Positions 22,919-34,948 are shown, counted from the stretch's first letter. The stretch: 64,000 bases of DNA from Sesamum alatum (GCA_034509735.1 JACGWO010000010.1:8197193-8261192), one strand, 5' to 3'. Notes: a model not told the origin generated them from the sequence alone. Made by a program: numbers and translations.

Positions 22919-24358
22919 TGTTAGAATGGGTGACCGTGAAGCCAATCTTGTAAGGCTTATGTAACCTATTTCTGACATAGGTGTTTAAATAAATTTTATT
23001 CTGAATAAAAGTGATGTTCAGTTACAACATTAATACTTTGATTATGTTCACTTCCTACTTTATATCTATAATTATTCAATGCACAAGCAAAGCCCACATA
23101 TCGAAAGGTTAATCCAAGAAACTGAACTGCGCATAGGATGGCAAGTCATGAAATTAGTTTCTATGGATCGGTCTAAAATACTCCAAGTCACTAGACCTCG
23201 AGATTGGGTATCGAAGGTCTATTTGAGACTTGCACTAAGTAATTGCAGTCACGTTTCATCGACAAGTGACAAGAGTCGTCCATGCAATACTAATGGGTTA
23301 GCCAGCTCGGTGCCGGCTGACTAAGGTGATTCGTGGGAATCGTCATATGGGAAACCTTGAGTGGTTATGACTTAGATTCCCGATTTCGATAGTACGAGAT
23401 TGGTTCTCGGACCTGAGGGACTACTGTGGTCACATACACACCATGCATGTATCTTAGATTTGGCAAGAGGCTACCAAGTAGAGAGATTTGGTTGCTATAA
23501 GCCCTATCTAGTGCAGTCAAGATGTGTAGTGTGGACAGTAGGTCCCAATATAGAACCTGTCTCCTGTCAAACGATTGACAGTAGTGTCTCACTTATACTT
23601 TGAGACTCGTCCTCCATATATCTGTGGGATGCGATCCAAGTGACGTTTAGTGTGGACGAGCCTAGGCTTAGGTCAAGAATGGGTACCGACATCCAAAGTC
23701 CATACCCTAGACTATAGCTGTGAGGTAGTAGACGGAAAGACATGCGTGCTCAAGAACCTAAATGTTCACGCCATTAAATTCACCTAGTCTTCAGTGCCAT
23801 GGACCGTTGCTAGACGGTCACCCATGGTGATGCACGAATTCCCGTCATATGATGATTGAAAATTCGGCCAAGTCTAGCTGAGGGTGAACCTAAAAAGTCA
23901 CACACAATTCACCGGTAATGGAGGAATTAATTTAGGATTAATTCCGAGAGATCGAACATTTTAATTAGATTAAATTGGCTCTCTTCTTGGAGTGTCAAGT
24001 CTTTAATTAGATTAAATAGACTTGACTCATAAATAGGATTTATGGAATTAGGGAATGGGCTATTTTCGTCTTTAATAGATGGAAATATTATTAATTGGGC
24101 TCAAATATTAATTTGATATTTATTAGAGGCCTAATGAACTATTTTAAATAGAATTTAAAATATTCCATAAAGCCCATCAAAGGATGGACGGACGGGATTG
24201 ATTCTAGAGGGCTTGATGAGATGAAGGGCTATGATGAAGCTGACTTAATCAAAGTCTAGGTTCACTAGGAATTAACTAGATCAAACAATCCTAGTCAAAA
24301 GTGCCTCTCTAAAGAGAGTTTGAGTGGGAATAGGAAAACATGTTTCCTATAAATACTC

Positions 24359-24392
<34 letters not shown>

Positions 24393-24886
24393 ACACGGCC
24401 GCCTCTCTCCATCTCTCGTCCTCTTCTCCGCTATTCACTCCAAGAAAACCCCTAGTTTCCTTGTCTTTGATACAAGAGAACATTAGACAAATCAATCACG
24501 TTAATTCATAACGCTAGGTTTATTCGTCCTCTCTTCTTCTTCTTGATCTCTTGCTAGCACGGGAAATTAAGATCCGGTGAATTGCATGGATGATTTAGAG
24601 GGTTCCTACTTTGGGATCTCGGTGGCAAAATATGGAACAGCGCGTGTAGCGGTACCAAGAAAATGACAACGGGTAAGTCACGTTCTTTATGCTTTCTTCA
24701 TTATAACCATATGGCCTACATAAATGCAACATGCTTATTTTTCTTTTATTCATGAGATACACCGAACGCCCGGTATGTTCAAGGGAACACCCCTTGGACG
24801 ACTTCCTTAAATTCCACAATTTATGAATGTTTACGTTTCTTGCTTTTAATTATCGCGCTTCCGTACTCGCGCTTCCTCCCGGAACA
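22919..24886 (+). repeat. copia 3' LTR, about 1.97 kb
   Basis: Starts TGTTAGAATGGG directly after the polypurine tract and ends CCCGGAACA, so the termini are complementary (TGTT/AACA). A promoter-like TATAAATA lies at 24348-24355. The right neighbour is the coding region of another copia element. The LTR is long for copia but within the range of large-LTR lineages. Its partner 5' LTR is not in the window. Confidence 0.75.
24348..24391 (+). promoter_or_regulatory. LTR TATA box followed by (CA)n microsatellite
   Basis: TATAAATA at 24348-24355 is followed at once by about 15 CA units (24361-24391). If it acts as the LTR promoter, the microsatellite lies at or just after the transcription start. 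Confidence 0.5.
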
Positions 24887-25540
24887 ATCCACATATCGTT
24901 ACATATATCACCAGAATGTTGGGTAGATATTTGAGCAATCCAGGGTTGGACCATTGGAAAGAAGCCAAAAGAGTCCTACAATACTTACAGAGAACGAAAA
25001 CTACATGCTCACATATCAGAGGACAGATCAACTTGAGATCATTGGATATAGTTGAGAGATCATGGGATATACTGACTCCGATTTTGCTGGATGCCAAGAT
25101 AGCATGAATCTACATCAGGTTACATCTACATGCTTGCTGAGGGAGCCATTTCTTGGAAGAGGGCTAAACAGACTCTTATAGCCTCTTCCACTATGGTAGC
25201 AGAATTTGTATCATGCTATGAAACGTCTAATAACGGAATATGGCTACAGAATTTTGTCACGGGGCTGCATGTAGTGGATACTATTGATAGACCACTTCAA
25301 TTATTTTGTGACAATAAGTCTGCGGTGCTATACTCCAACAACAACACGAGCTCGACGAAGTCAAAACATATAGACATCAAGTTCCCAATCGTGAAAGAAA
25401 GAATACAGAATGGAAAGCTGTTTATAGAGCATTTGGGGACAAACTCCATGATTGCGGATTCGCTTACTAAAGGATTAACACCCAAAAAGTTTCATGAGCA
25501 CACTACTCATATGGGTGTCATATCACTTCAAGATGCTTAA
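24887..25540 (+). pseudogene. second copia element: reverse transcriptase tail and RNase H
   Basis: The translation begins in the C-terminal part of reverse transcriptase (MLGRYLSNPGLDHWKEAKRV, about 24916) and continues through RNase H: EGAISWKRAKQTLIASSTM, LFCDNKSAVLYSNNN, STKSKHIDIKF and SMIADSLTKGLTP, ending HTTHMGVISLQDA at 25540. A frameshift at about 25100-25130 separates the two blocks. Everything upstream (gag to reverse transcriptase) is missing because the fragment directly abuts the LTR of the preceding element. A different copia lineage from its neighbour. Confidence 0.88.
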
Positions 25541-25984
25541 GTTCTTCATGATATATAGTTTATGTGGGAGTTTGTAATTTTAAATGCTCGTGTTGAGGAT
25601 AGTTTCAGTCATTCAATTTATGGTCATTAAAGGTTATTTTCTGCAGAAATGATCCTTACAGTCTTATTTTGCACTCTAATTCTATTATGAATTGATCTCA
25701 CTTAAGTTTAAAGAGGACCAGTTGAAAATTGGCGAGATGCAGATAACATAGCACGAAATTTCCATGCTACGCATCTACATCACGATCCACATCATTCAGA
25801 TGTATCAAATGCTGTGACCATTGATGGGTCAAGTTACGATAGATATTACAAAGGCCGCCTTCATCCTCATTTGATATGATTGATGGACCGGATTGATTTG
25901 GAGATACATTAAGGAATGGCAGCAAAGTCGAGCTCAAAATAACACATAATTATAAGGTTTGTACATATAACCCATGTGGGAGAT
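25541..25984 (+). other. 3' untranslated segment of the second copia, with two polypurine-like tracts
   Basis: Two TGTGGGAG motifs occur, at about 25563 and 25974. The second, CATGTGGGAGAT, directly precedes the LTR-like TGTTGGG and is the likely true polypurine tract. The first may be a remnant or an internal tract. Confidence 0.55.
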
Positions 25985-26232
25985 TGTTGGGTTGATTAAT
26001 CCAATAATACATTCGGCATACATGTAAAATAATAGTGTGTTATAGATTGCCTCAGCTTAGACCCAATAAAGAGATAAGATAGAGTTTTTAGTAGATTGGG
26101 TTTTAATGTATCTGATAGGATGTGGGCCTTTAATGTGTACAGACTAATGGTAATTTCAGTTTTTGTGATGGGCTAAAATTGAAATAACTATTATTATTAT
26201 TATCATTATTATTATTATTATTATTATAATAC

Positions 26233-26306
<74 letters not shown>

Positions 26307-26590
26307 ATAATAATATATATATATGTCATGGTCCCCAGATCACACGATACTTCATAATCTTCTGAAACCCCATTATCAGAGAGAAATCAGAGGAAAAAAA
26401 GAAACTAATGAAAACTCTGTGAAACATGTCGATTTGGAAGACTTCTAACAAAGATTCTTGATACGATTTTATTTAGTTCTTGTTGTTATGGATTCAGGTA
26501 AGCTTCCGCATTTACGTTTATTGTATATCTCGATGATTTAGCATGGACGATTCTTGGATTGATAGTGATTATTCGTTCACTACACAGTAT
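25985..26590 (+). repeat. 3' LTR of the second copia (right end approximate)
   Basis: Starts TGTTGGGTTGATTAATCC after the polypurine tract. The right end is uncertain: CTAACA at 26450 and ACTACACA near 26586 are both possible. It contains the long TTA microsatellite listed next. Confidence 0.6.
26189..26303 (+). repeat. (TTA)n microsatellite, about 115 bp
   Basis: Almost uninterrupted TTA/ATT units with a few variants (ATC, ATAATAC). Likely highly length-variable between individuals. Confidence 0.95.
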
Positions 26591-27250
26591 TTCAGATCTA
26601 GCAGACCCAGGCCCACGGGTATTTTAGGGTGTATACTCTATCCATACCCAACTATTTATTTGAATGGGTATGAGCCCGAGTCTGGTATGTAATTAAATAA
26701 TATTAGGTTTGAGTCTAAATATTAACTAACATTAATAGATGTGGGTATGGGTATTGTCCTCCCTTAACAGGCCTAATCATGCAGCCTACTAGTCCTGAAG
26801 TGTTTAGAATCAGAATAAGCCTAGCAAGTAATGAGGGAAATTCATGATGGAGGTTGAGGTAATTACTCTGGAGGGTGCTCCCTAGTCTTATAAACAACGA
26901 GGAATGGATAATTTATGGCCAACCATGTAGAAAGATACATTGAAATATAATAAGAATTGTCTTCTAGAAAAACTTTCAAACTGACACTCCTGAAAAATTA
27001 TAAAAGAACAATTTTTCTTTCTTTCTATGAGTTTTTTTTTTTTTTTTTTGAAAAGGTTTCTATGAGTTTTTGTTCCCTTTCTTTCTTCTCCATTGTCGAA
27101 TTCATAGGATAACTCATTTGAAGAGAAACTCTTATTTGTATTTTAAGCTCTGTTTACTTTTATAATGAATTAATTATGTATTTTTTTGAATCCATGTATT
27201 TGGATTAAGAATTTAGACTTAACACGACTTCATTTTAATTTAAGAGTTAA
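26591..27250. other. gene-free interval
   Basis: No supported gene. T-rich, with a long T-run near 27031-27049 and GAAAAGG(T)TTCTATGAGTTTTT-type short duplications around it. Confidence 0.5.
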
Positions 27251-28346
27251 TGTAGACACCCCCAATGTTTGGTGCTAACCCTTAGGGTCCCCTGTCAAAG
27301 CAGAGCTAGTAGGAGTGGAGAAAGGACTCTTCAGCAGGGGGCAGTTGGCAGAGGAGCTAGCACCAGGGGTCTTGTCCCCTTTGATGGACTTATCTAGCAG
27401 CAGCTTCTGAAACATTCTTCCTGCAAACATCAAATCTATTCAAATTTCCCTTGATCCATGTGTTTGAGATTCCTTAAGACAAAAGGATCCCTTGTCAAAA
27501 CAGCTCAGCAAGTCATAACCTCCTAGCAGCACAACAGGCCTTTCTCTGCTTGATAAGCGCAAGCCAGGAATTTTTTCTTTTGCCTGACCATTCTTCCTAC
27601 TCCGGTTGTCCAACACTGCGCCTTGCACTCCTAGAGGGGGGGGGGGGTGGTGATACTCCTTCAACATTTCTCTTCACAAAGCCCAAAGCAAGAAAGTGGA
27701 CCCACACCAAGCAGCCAAGCCGGCCAAGACCTACTGGCCTATAAGCAAGGAAGTAAAGCCCATAAAACTATTTTTCATCTTTACTAACTTGGCAAACTCA
27801 AGGATTTGCCTACTTTAGCAGGATAAGTCAGCACATTGTAGGGTGGACACGCCATATAAATTGCTGACACATTGAGATACATCATACTAAAAATCTCAAA
27901 CAAATTCCCAGTGATTCAATTGCAATCAAGCTCTTAATCAGCAATGAACTCCCGGATTTTCAGGCAATTTGGGCAAGACTTGGTCAAAAAGTCATATCTC
28001 AGTCAATACAAGTCCAAATCATGACCGGATTCTTCGGATGGATAGCTAACATTAGTAGCTTTCAAACAGTGTATGGCTCTTCATAACTACTTCCCGGATC
28101 TTGTTCCACGAACGTCTATAAATTGCCTCTTTGTGTAGTTATTTTGGTAACATCTACTCTCACACTAAAACTATTACTTTTTTCTCGATTGTGCCATCTT
28201 AAGCTCACTGTTTGCAATCCACACGATTTTTATCACATTACTATTATACTCAACTATTATTCTCACTTCACTTCAAGTTTTCCTTTCATTTTATTCAGTA
28301 AAGAACATCAATGAATTAAACAACGGAGTGATATCCCCTATTTGCA
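27251..28346 (+). repeat. probable solo gypsy-type LTR, about 1.1 kb
   Basis: Starts TGTAGACACCCCC, a common gypsy LTR start, and the proposed end is CCCCTATTTGCA. It has a TATAAATT promoter-like box near 28117 and a downstream TTTGCAGGT motif resembling other gypsy LTR ends. GTTAA (left) and GGTTA (right) are not an exact duplication, so the ends are tentative. No gag or pol is attached. An 11-13 base G-run lies near 27638-27648. Confidence 0.5.
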
Positions 28347-29051
28347 GGTTAGTCCTTCCTTAATCTTAGGATTTTCGTAAAAATCCTTTGACACTTGTGG
28401 TACTGCTGGACTCCGGTATGCGTCACGTGTTATATTGTGATTTTCTTTCAAAAGTAAATATATGAATGTCTTAGTTATCATGAATCTAATGCAACGATGT
28501 ACGAAAAATAATCTGAAATTTTGGAAGAAAAGTACAATATAATGGAGAGGAGAGACAACCAAAATAAATAAAAGTTATTTATTTATTCATTAATAGAAGG
28601 CAATAGTAAACAACTTGACCAATTTTTCGGAAGTAGAGTAATAATTTTAGAAAATGTAACAAATATGGATAATTTAAACACTTATAATGTTTGTCTCAGA
28701 GAAAGATTTATGATGTCAAAATCACAAAAATAAGATAATCCCATTATTTATGGTGACCTTCCCCTGAACCAAATTAAGAATAAAAATCCTTTCTCCTCAG
28801 CTTGAATCGTGTCAAGAATCTCAAAAATGATGTGAACAGTTTGTATTATACGAACCAAAGGGTATGAAAAATAAGTTCTTGAGATTCCTCCTTCCAAAGA
28901 ATTAAAGCCATAAACTAATGTTATATACACTCCAAATGAATGAAAACAGATGACAAAAAGACTCCAAAGAAGGAAAAAAAAATATAAGAAAGATCGATAA
29001 ATCTTCATCTTAACAACATACAATTCTTGAACATACACTAATAGTTTAAAC
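28347..29051. other. interval downstream of the ARO gene, including its probable 3' UTR
   Basis: No supported gene. An open frame at 28748-29038 on the - strand lies directly after the ARO stop codon. Its product is a low-complexity hydrophobic sequence without known domain, so I read it as 3' UTR. Confidence 0.5.
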
Positions 29052-30998
29052 TCAATGGTATCCCCTGGATCCTCTGGATTGATAGAGCTCCAGCTTTCCT
29101 TTGGCCTCCGGTAACAATCTCTCTACATCTTCAACTTGCATCAAAATGGCTTGTTTTGATGCCCATTCGAGCACGGTAAGCACCTCGGCCTGAGCAAGTT
29201 CTTCGCTGTCCGGGACGTGCATGGCAATGTAGCACAGCAGGATCAGTGCACAACTTTGCACGATCTGCTCACCAAAGTAGACGAGCTGAACGAGGTGCTT
29301 CGCCCCTCCAGCACCGATGATGGCCTTAGAGTGATCCAAGTGAAGATAGTTAGCTGAGCAAGCAAACTTGGTGAGGGCGATACAAGCTTCCCTAGAAACC
29401 TCGGCTTCTCTTTCGTCCAGCAACTTCACTAAAGGGCTTATCATCCTTGTCTCGGTTGCCTTGAAAGTTCTAGCCAAATTGCCAATGGACTTAATACAGG
29501 GGACGAGGAGTTGCGAATCCGCCTTCTCAATCACTCTCAACAGTTGATCAACCACGGCTTTGCACGCTGGCGAATTGGGCTTGAATGCTGATCTTCTTAG
29601 CTCAGCATCTTCCTCTGCCACTGCTGTGATCTCCATCAACGCCATAGCCGAATTGTACTGAACTTCTTCAGCTCCTTTCTCCAAAAGGACCGCAAAGCAC
29701 AACAATGCTCTTGACTCTGTGATACTCCGGCAAATGGGAGAGTTCCCCTTTGCCAGGTGCCAAAGGGCTCTAGCAGCCATTGCCTTAATGTAGGCCTTCG
29801 TTGCAGGGTCCTCCATTTCCCGGGCTCTATTATTCGCCCCTGATAGCGAAAAGAGACTCGGCTGGGTATTCACGGAATTCACCTTCCCACCATTGTTGCC
29901 ATTGGACTTAACAGGATTTCTGCCGGCATTCATCGCCATTGTGTTTGTAACCACATTGTGCATCTGATTACGCTGCTTAGTCCCCAGAGGATGAGGTATC
30001 TGGCTCTTATCTTCATCCAAATCATTACTCCCCTTCATCACGCTTTCGTTAGCGGCATTGCTGTTGTTATTACTACTCGCCAGCACAACGGCAGCGTGCA
30101 TCGATGTCGCCTTGCTAACGACAGCATACTTGCTGTGCTCCTGCACCGTCTCGAATGCTAGATGGCTGACAAGCAGCCGAATAATGTTGTGCTGGGCAAA
30201 GAGATCTTGGCATTTGGGGTAATGCGCAGCGAGCTCAGAGACGGCCCAGGCAACCACGGCCTGGACTTTCATGGGACCTTCTTTGAGGATTTTCGCAAAC
30301 ACCGAGCAGACACCAGCGTGTATCATGTGTTCTACACTTTCCGGGTCTTTTCCCAGCAATCCAATCGCCCTGGCGGCGTTCTCCTGCCCCTCCAATTTCC
30401 CTTCCTTCACCAATTTCAACAATGGTCCAACCCCACCTTCCTCAATGATCAATTTTCCGTACCGGTCGTTGTCCCGAGCCAAAGAGACGAGCGACGCCGC
30501 CGCATCGGATCGGTCGTCCACCGAACCCGTGTACAGAATGGCGATCTGCTCCCATATGAGGCAGAGGATTGGCTCATTGGCCGCGATCGGAGGGAGGCCA
30601 AGGTACTCATCGTCTCGATCGTCGGCCGAGGCGGACACACGGAGGAGCCAAGAAACATCTCCAATTGAGTTCTCCAGCTGCGACGACATCTTGCGGAAGG
30701 CGGCGGTGGGGATGATGGTGAAAACCCGCTTCATGAGTCCGTGGCCCCGGCACTTGAGCACCAGGGCCAGCGCCTTCTCCAGGACTTGCTCCGTGTCGTC
30801 GATGATGCGGCGCGTGGGTCGCTCGTAGAGGTCATTGCTCGCACGCGCCGCCTGCCGAAGCAGCCCGGCCAGCTTCTCAGTCTTGGACTTGAGCTCCGAA
30901 CATTCTTGCTTGAACGTGGCGGCCTCGTCGGCGGCCTTTATCACTTGGTCCGTCAGCTGGATCGGCGTTGCTAAGATCTGCTTCACCAAATCCCCCAT
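29052..30998 (-). CDS. ARMADILLO REPEAT ONLY (ARO) family protein, ARO2/ARO3-like
   Basis: A single uninterrupted 648-residue frame. The first in-frame ATG (31013) would add MIWCL; I chose the next ATG at 30998 because family members begin MxDxVKQILAxPIQL, here MGDLVKQILATPIQL. Residues 1-160 form the conserved helical N-terminal region (DUF7032-like). Armadillo repeats follow at about 165-290, with blocks such as GGVGPLLKLVKEGKLEGQENA and NAARAIGLLGKDPESVE. A poorly conserved Ser/Asn-rich linker spans about 305-405, and further armadillo repeats run from about 415 to 630 (AARALWHLAKGN, YNSAMALMEITAV, CIKSIGNLARTFK). In Arabidopsis, ARO1 controls tip growth of pollen tubes and root hairs through ROP GTPase regulators, and ARO2-4 act in vegetative cells. 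That role is transferred by homology. Paralog choice (ARO2 or ARO3 rather than ARO1 or ARO4) rests on length and overall look and is less certain. Confidence 0.93.
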   Translation of the reverse strand: MGDLVKQILATPIQLTDQVIKAADEAATFKQECSELKSKTEKLAGLLRQAARASNDLYERPTRRIIDDTEQVLEKALALVLKCRGHGLMKRVFTIIPTAAFRKMSSQLENSIGDVSWLLRVSASADDRDDEYLGLPPIAANEPILCLIWEQIAILYTGSVDDRSDAAASLVSLARDNDRYGKLIIEEGGVGPLLKLVKEGKLEGQENAARAIGLLGKDPESVEHMIHAGVCSVFAKILKEGPMKVQAVVAWAVSELAAHYPKCQDLFAQHNIIRLLVSHLAFETVQEHSKYAVVSKATSMHAAVVLASSNNNSNAANESVMKGSNDLDEDKSQIPHPLGTKQRNQMHNVVTNTMAMNAGRNPVKSNGNNGGKVNSVNTQPSLFSLSGANNRAREMEDPATKAYIKAMAARALWHLAKGNSPICRSITESRALLCFAVLLEKGAEEVQYNSAMALMEITAVAEEDAELRRSAFKPNSPACKAVVDQLLRVIEKADSQLLVPCIKSIGNLARTFKATETRMISPLVKLLDEREAEVSREACIALTKFACSANYLHLDHSKAIIGAGGAKHLVQLVYFGEQIVQSCALILLCYIAMHVPDSEELAQAEVLTVLEWASKQAILMQVEDVERLLPEAKGKLELYQSRGSRGYH

Positions 30999-31191
30999 CA
31001 AACACCAGATCACAAACCCAGAAACAAGAAAGTGACAAAACTGAAGAAAGATTCAAATTTGAGAAATGGGTTAGTCAAGAAAATTGGTGGAAATGAATCA
31101 AGATTAGGATTTTGGATTATATGTGAAAGAAGATTGAAAATTCCGACAGTTTTTTCCCTTTATTTTTACACAAGAAACGCTGAAGAAAAGT

Positions 31192-31217
<26 letters not shown>
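31192..31217. repeat. (GT)n microsatellite in the ARO 5' region
   Basis: About 13 GT units lie roughly 195 bases upstream of the ARO start codon, probably in the 5' UTR or core promoter. On the coding strand it reads (CA)n. Confidence 0.9.
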
Positions 31218-31222
<5 letters not shown>

Positions 31223-31299
31223 CTTGGGAGAGTGGACGGGGTTTACAAGGTCAAACGCGGTTTTCTTTCTTCTAAACCTCTCTCCTCAATTCTAGCTCA

Positions 31300-32131
31300 T
31301 CACGTTACAATAAAACAATTTATTTGTAACTGTTAAGTTCCACAAGTTATTTATTGTTAGGTTAATTATGATCATTTTTATACTTTGCAATTTAATTTTT
31401 TTTGTCAACTTATTATTTGAATTTTATGAAATTTGTACTTTATCATATATAATTGTTTTTCAATCGATTTTTTTTGTCGGGAAATATATCACATACAATG
31501 TATATGTGATATTTAAGGGCAATGTAATGTGATATTTTTTACATACATTGTATATCATGTTTTACGGCAAAAAGATCAATATGATACGATCATATATGGC
31601 AGAGTACAAATTTCGCAAAATGAAAATGAATTGACACCAAAAAAAAAATTTACTTAGATGGCAAAATGTATTTTACCCTGATAATTATAAGAATATTAAT
31701 GTGAAATCTTTTATTACACTTTCATATTATACGTTAATTTAATATTGATTACTGATTGATATATATATATATATATATATTTCAATTAAAAAATATAATT
31801 AAATTATAAATTAAAAAATAAGATTACATTTAATACACGTATGAGTGTGACGTCAATGTAACAAGGTGTGTGATAAAAAAATTATTTTCCCTTAAAATAT
31901 AACTCCACTAGTAATGTTACATAGAGTTGAAGAAGCAACTCAATTTTTTTTTTATATATATATAAAAACATTATTAAAAAAAAGAAACACTATAAAAAAG
32001 GAACAAAAAAGAATAAAAGATATAGAAACCTTTTCCATAACTTGGATGATTAGGGGAAGAAGAGGAAAATGAAAACACATAAGTAGTAAAATATAAAATC
32101 TTGAGATAAATATCTTTTAAAATATTTATTT
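31300..32131. other. upstream intergenic region of the ARO gene
   Basis: No gene. AT-rich, with an (AT)n run at about 31759-31780 and imperfect GTATATGTGATAT/ATACATTGTATATCATG inverted segments near 31498-31560. Confidence 0.45.
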
Positions 32132-32396
32132 GGGATAATTATATCTATATCTCTGATTTATGGTCTATTTACACAAATCACGCATGTCTTGAAAAATTAT
32201 ATATAAACATACCAAAAATGTCGACATAATTTACGAAACCCACACATACATTTTTACACATACGCCCAGAAATGTTAATATCATTGCACAAACTACCTTG
32301 CTATTTGGTTGGCAAAGATAATTTTTATAATTATGCAAAAAATATAAATAATTTATGTAAATAGACCATAAATCAGGGTGTCAATATAATTATTCC
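32132..32396. mobile_element. Mutator-type MITE with exact 9-bp TSD
   Basis: Begins GGGATAATTATATCTATATC; the right end is the complement of GGAATAATTATATTGACACC. Both arms share CTGATTTATGGTCTATTTAC. Flanked on both sides by TATTTATTT, a perfect 9-bp duplication. Confidence 0.88.
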
Positions 32397-32639
32397 TATT
32401 TATTTTATTAAAATTGGTAACCAAATACAGTGTTATAAGTACATCAATGATTTCATAATAAGGAAAAAAACAAAGACAATAAAACTACAAACTATTATGT
32501 AAGTAGATAAATACCCACATAAATGAAATTAATAACCCAAAACTTTGTTAAGTAAAAGAGTTTTGGAATCTCAATCTTATTGCTGAGGGAAAAGATCTCA
32601 ACTACAAGATTTGAAGGATTGATTCTTTTTTATTACAAA

Positions 32640-32898
32640 AAAATTAAAATTATATTTGGATTGATGTATTTAAAGTAATGTATATCGATTTTTTAGCAAC
32701 AAATCTTTATAAATTGTTGGAATAACTCTAAATTTAAAGATTTCAAATTCCTCAAACTCTAAATCTGAACTATATTTTATTGAATATTGACAGATTTCAA
32801 ATCATTTAAATATGCAGTCATTTGAAATTGTTTTTTCAAGTTCTTTTATCAAATCCAACCATCAATTCAAATATAAACTAATTAATTTTAATTTTATC
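32640..32898. repeat. AT-rich inverted-repeat element, probable MITE
   Basis: The left arm (AAATTAAAATTATATTTGGATTG) and right arm (complement of AAATTAATTAGTTTATATTTGAATTG) are imperfect inverted copies around an AT-rich centre. No clear TSD seen. Confidence 0.4.
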
Positions 32899-32930
32899 TC
32901 CATCAAATATGGGGTGTAATGAAATTTACC

Positions 32931-33127
32931 TCTCTATGATATTGTAAATGAAGAAATACTCCTCTATGAGAAAAAAAAAAATAGCAATTTACCTCCACTT
33001 GCTTTTTAAAATGAAGCAATTTAAAAGACACAAGGAGGTAAATTGCTTCATTTTCAAGAATACAGGAAAGTAATTACTATTTTTTTCCTTAAGGCATAAT
33101 TTGTTCATTTGCAATATCACATGGGCA
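32931..33127. mobile_element. foldback MITE (family shared with 49836-50006)
   Basis: The arms are inverted: TATGATATTGTAAATGAAGA on the left against the complement of TGTGATATTGCAAATGAACA on the right, with AGCAATTTACCTCC facing GGAGGTAAATTGCT in the middle. Nearly the whole element can fold into a hairpin. Confidence 0.6.
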
Positions 33128-33238
33128 TTTTTCCATCAAATATGTAGTCATTTGAACTTATTTTTTCCTATCAAATTCAATCTAAATGTATAAATTTTAA
33201 TTTTATCACCATCATAAGTCAGGACATGTCACTAAAAT

Positions 33239-33531
33239 CACTAGAAAAAAATTTACTATTGGCTACACTTTTTTTGACCATGGACTAAAATCATGATAAA
33301 TAATTATTATGTGCCATGATTAAACAAAAACCGTCGTAAAAACCTAAATTATCCATCATAAAAACTGTTTTTCCATAACAAATATTTTTGCCATAACTTT
33401 TTATCATAACAAATATTTTAACTAAACTAACAAAAATCACGACTAACAATTATTACATAATCATAATAAATAACTATTTACTACCAGTATTTCTTTATAA
33501 TCTCACTAATAATTTTAAATTTGTTGCAGTG
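33239..33531. mobile_element. CACTA-type MITE
   Basis: Left terminus CACTAGAAAAAAATTT; the right terminus is the complement of CACTGCAACAAATTTAAAA. Flanks AAT and AAA differ at one of three bases. No coding capacity. The interior has repeated CATAAC/ATGATAAATAAT motifs. Confidence 0.55.
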
Positions 33532-34702
33532 AAACATAAATAGTTTGCAGAAATAGCAGCATGTTGTGAAGAGAAATAGGTGTCATCCTAACCACCAATT
33601 CCAAGGGTGGGCCCATTCCACCACAAGTAAAGGGTCAAGTCTTCCAATAATAGCTTTCATTTTACCAGCTAAATAAATCCATCATGCCAGCACATATATC
33701 ACACACCTCTTCATTCTTCAGCTTACATTTATTTAATATTAATATTAATATTAATATATAGAGTGAGAAGGGAATATGATGGGGGTTGTTAAACAATTTT
33801 GGCCACGTCTACCTACACCAATTCATATTTACACATTCATATGCTTGACTTTGATTATCATAACATTTTTCTTCTGCAATTACATAAACTTATGTCATTC
33901 TCTATTTTTTCTTTTTTTTTTTTGTGTTAGAAATTATGTTTTGACCTTTGATTTTATTTACACATTTTTTCTTTATGTTGCATGTTAATTATAATGACAT
34001 ATGAGACTTAATTTTTTCAAGTTGGTTTTTATATTTTATTTTATGGCGGATTGTAATGACATTTATTTTATCGTAAATTACATTTTGTTATTTCAATTAT
34101 GTTTGTTTTTATATTTTATCATCTCTTTTTTTTTTTTTTGTCAACTTACCCTCTCAACTTTACAAAATTTGTAAGTTATTATATATGACCATCTTTCGGT
34201 CGATTTTTCTATTGAAAAAACATCACATCCAGTGCTCATGTGATATTTAAGGCAAATTTTTCATCTAAATGCACGTGTGCACTACATGTGAGATTTTTCA
34301 ATATGAAAATCAACCGGAAAGTGATCACATATGATAATTTATAAATTTTATAAAGTTGAGATGGTAAGTTGACGCAAAAAAAATTTAGATGGCAAAAGGT
34401 AAAAACAAGAATAGTTCGGATGGGAAAATATAATTTGCCCTTTATTTTATATATGATCTTGTAGTTTTTTTCTTGTTGAAAGTTTTATGGATTTTATATG
34501 CAGAGAAAAATATAGTACCGATGATGTAATGATATTTAATGGAATACTAATGAAGATTTTTGGCCTTTTTCCAGTTCCACTCCTTATCACTAGGATATTC
34601 GATCCATTGTACTTTGTCTAGTTCTTCATGTACTTAAACTTCAATAAGTTTAATCTTCTACACTGACTGTTCGTTCCACGTTTCGAGTGTAGAAAGAACT
34701 CA
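33532..34702. other. gene-free interval left of the first CACTA element
   Basis: No supported gene. A (TTAATA)n run lies near 33736-33755. The ORF at 33776-33988 is low-complexity and unsupported. Segments near 34150-34230 and 34295-34400 are partly inverted (for example TCGGTCGATTTTTCTATTG and CAATATGAAAATCAACCGG), suggesting a degraded inverted-repeat element. Confidence 0.4.
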
Positions 34703-34948
34703 GTACACACAAAAATAAGGGATTCGTAGCGGTTTTAGTAACGATTTGGAATGAGAAAATAATGGTTGAATACTGTTGGATCGGACTTTGGAACGGTCAT
34801 GGAACGAAAATCCTTTCGTCGTAATACATGGTGCCTATATATTTTAGCACGGTTTGCCATGATTGTTCCTAATTTACAACGAATTTTATACTACTTGTTC
34901 AAATACCGTTCCTAAAATCATCCGACCAAAAAAAAACTGTAATTTTTT

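Noticed and set aside
28748..29038. 96-residue - strand open frame after the ARO gene
   Set aside because: Hydrophobic low-complexity translation lying directly after the ARO stop; read as 3' UTR.
30162..30828. Long + strand open frames (168 and 185 residues) opposite the ARO gene
   Set aside because: They are antisense shadows of the GC-rich ARO coding region; no domain and no independent start context.
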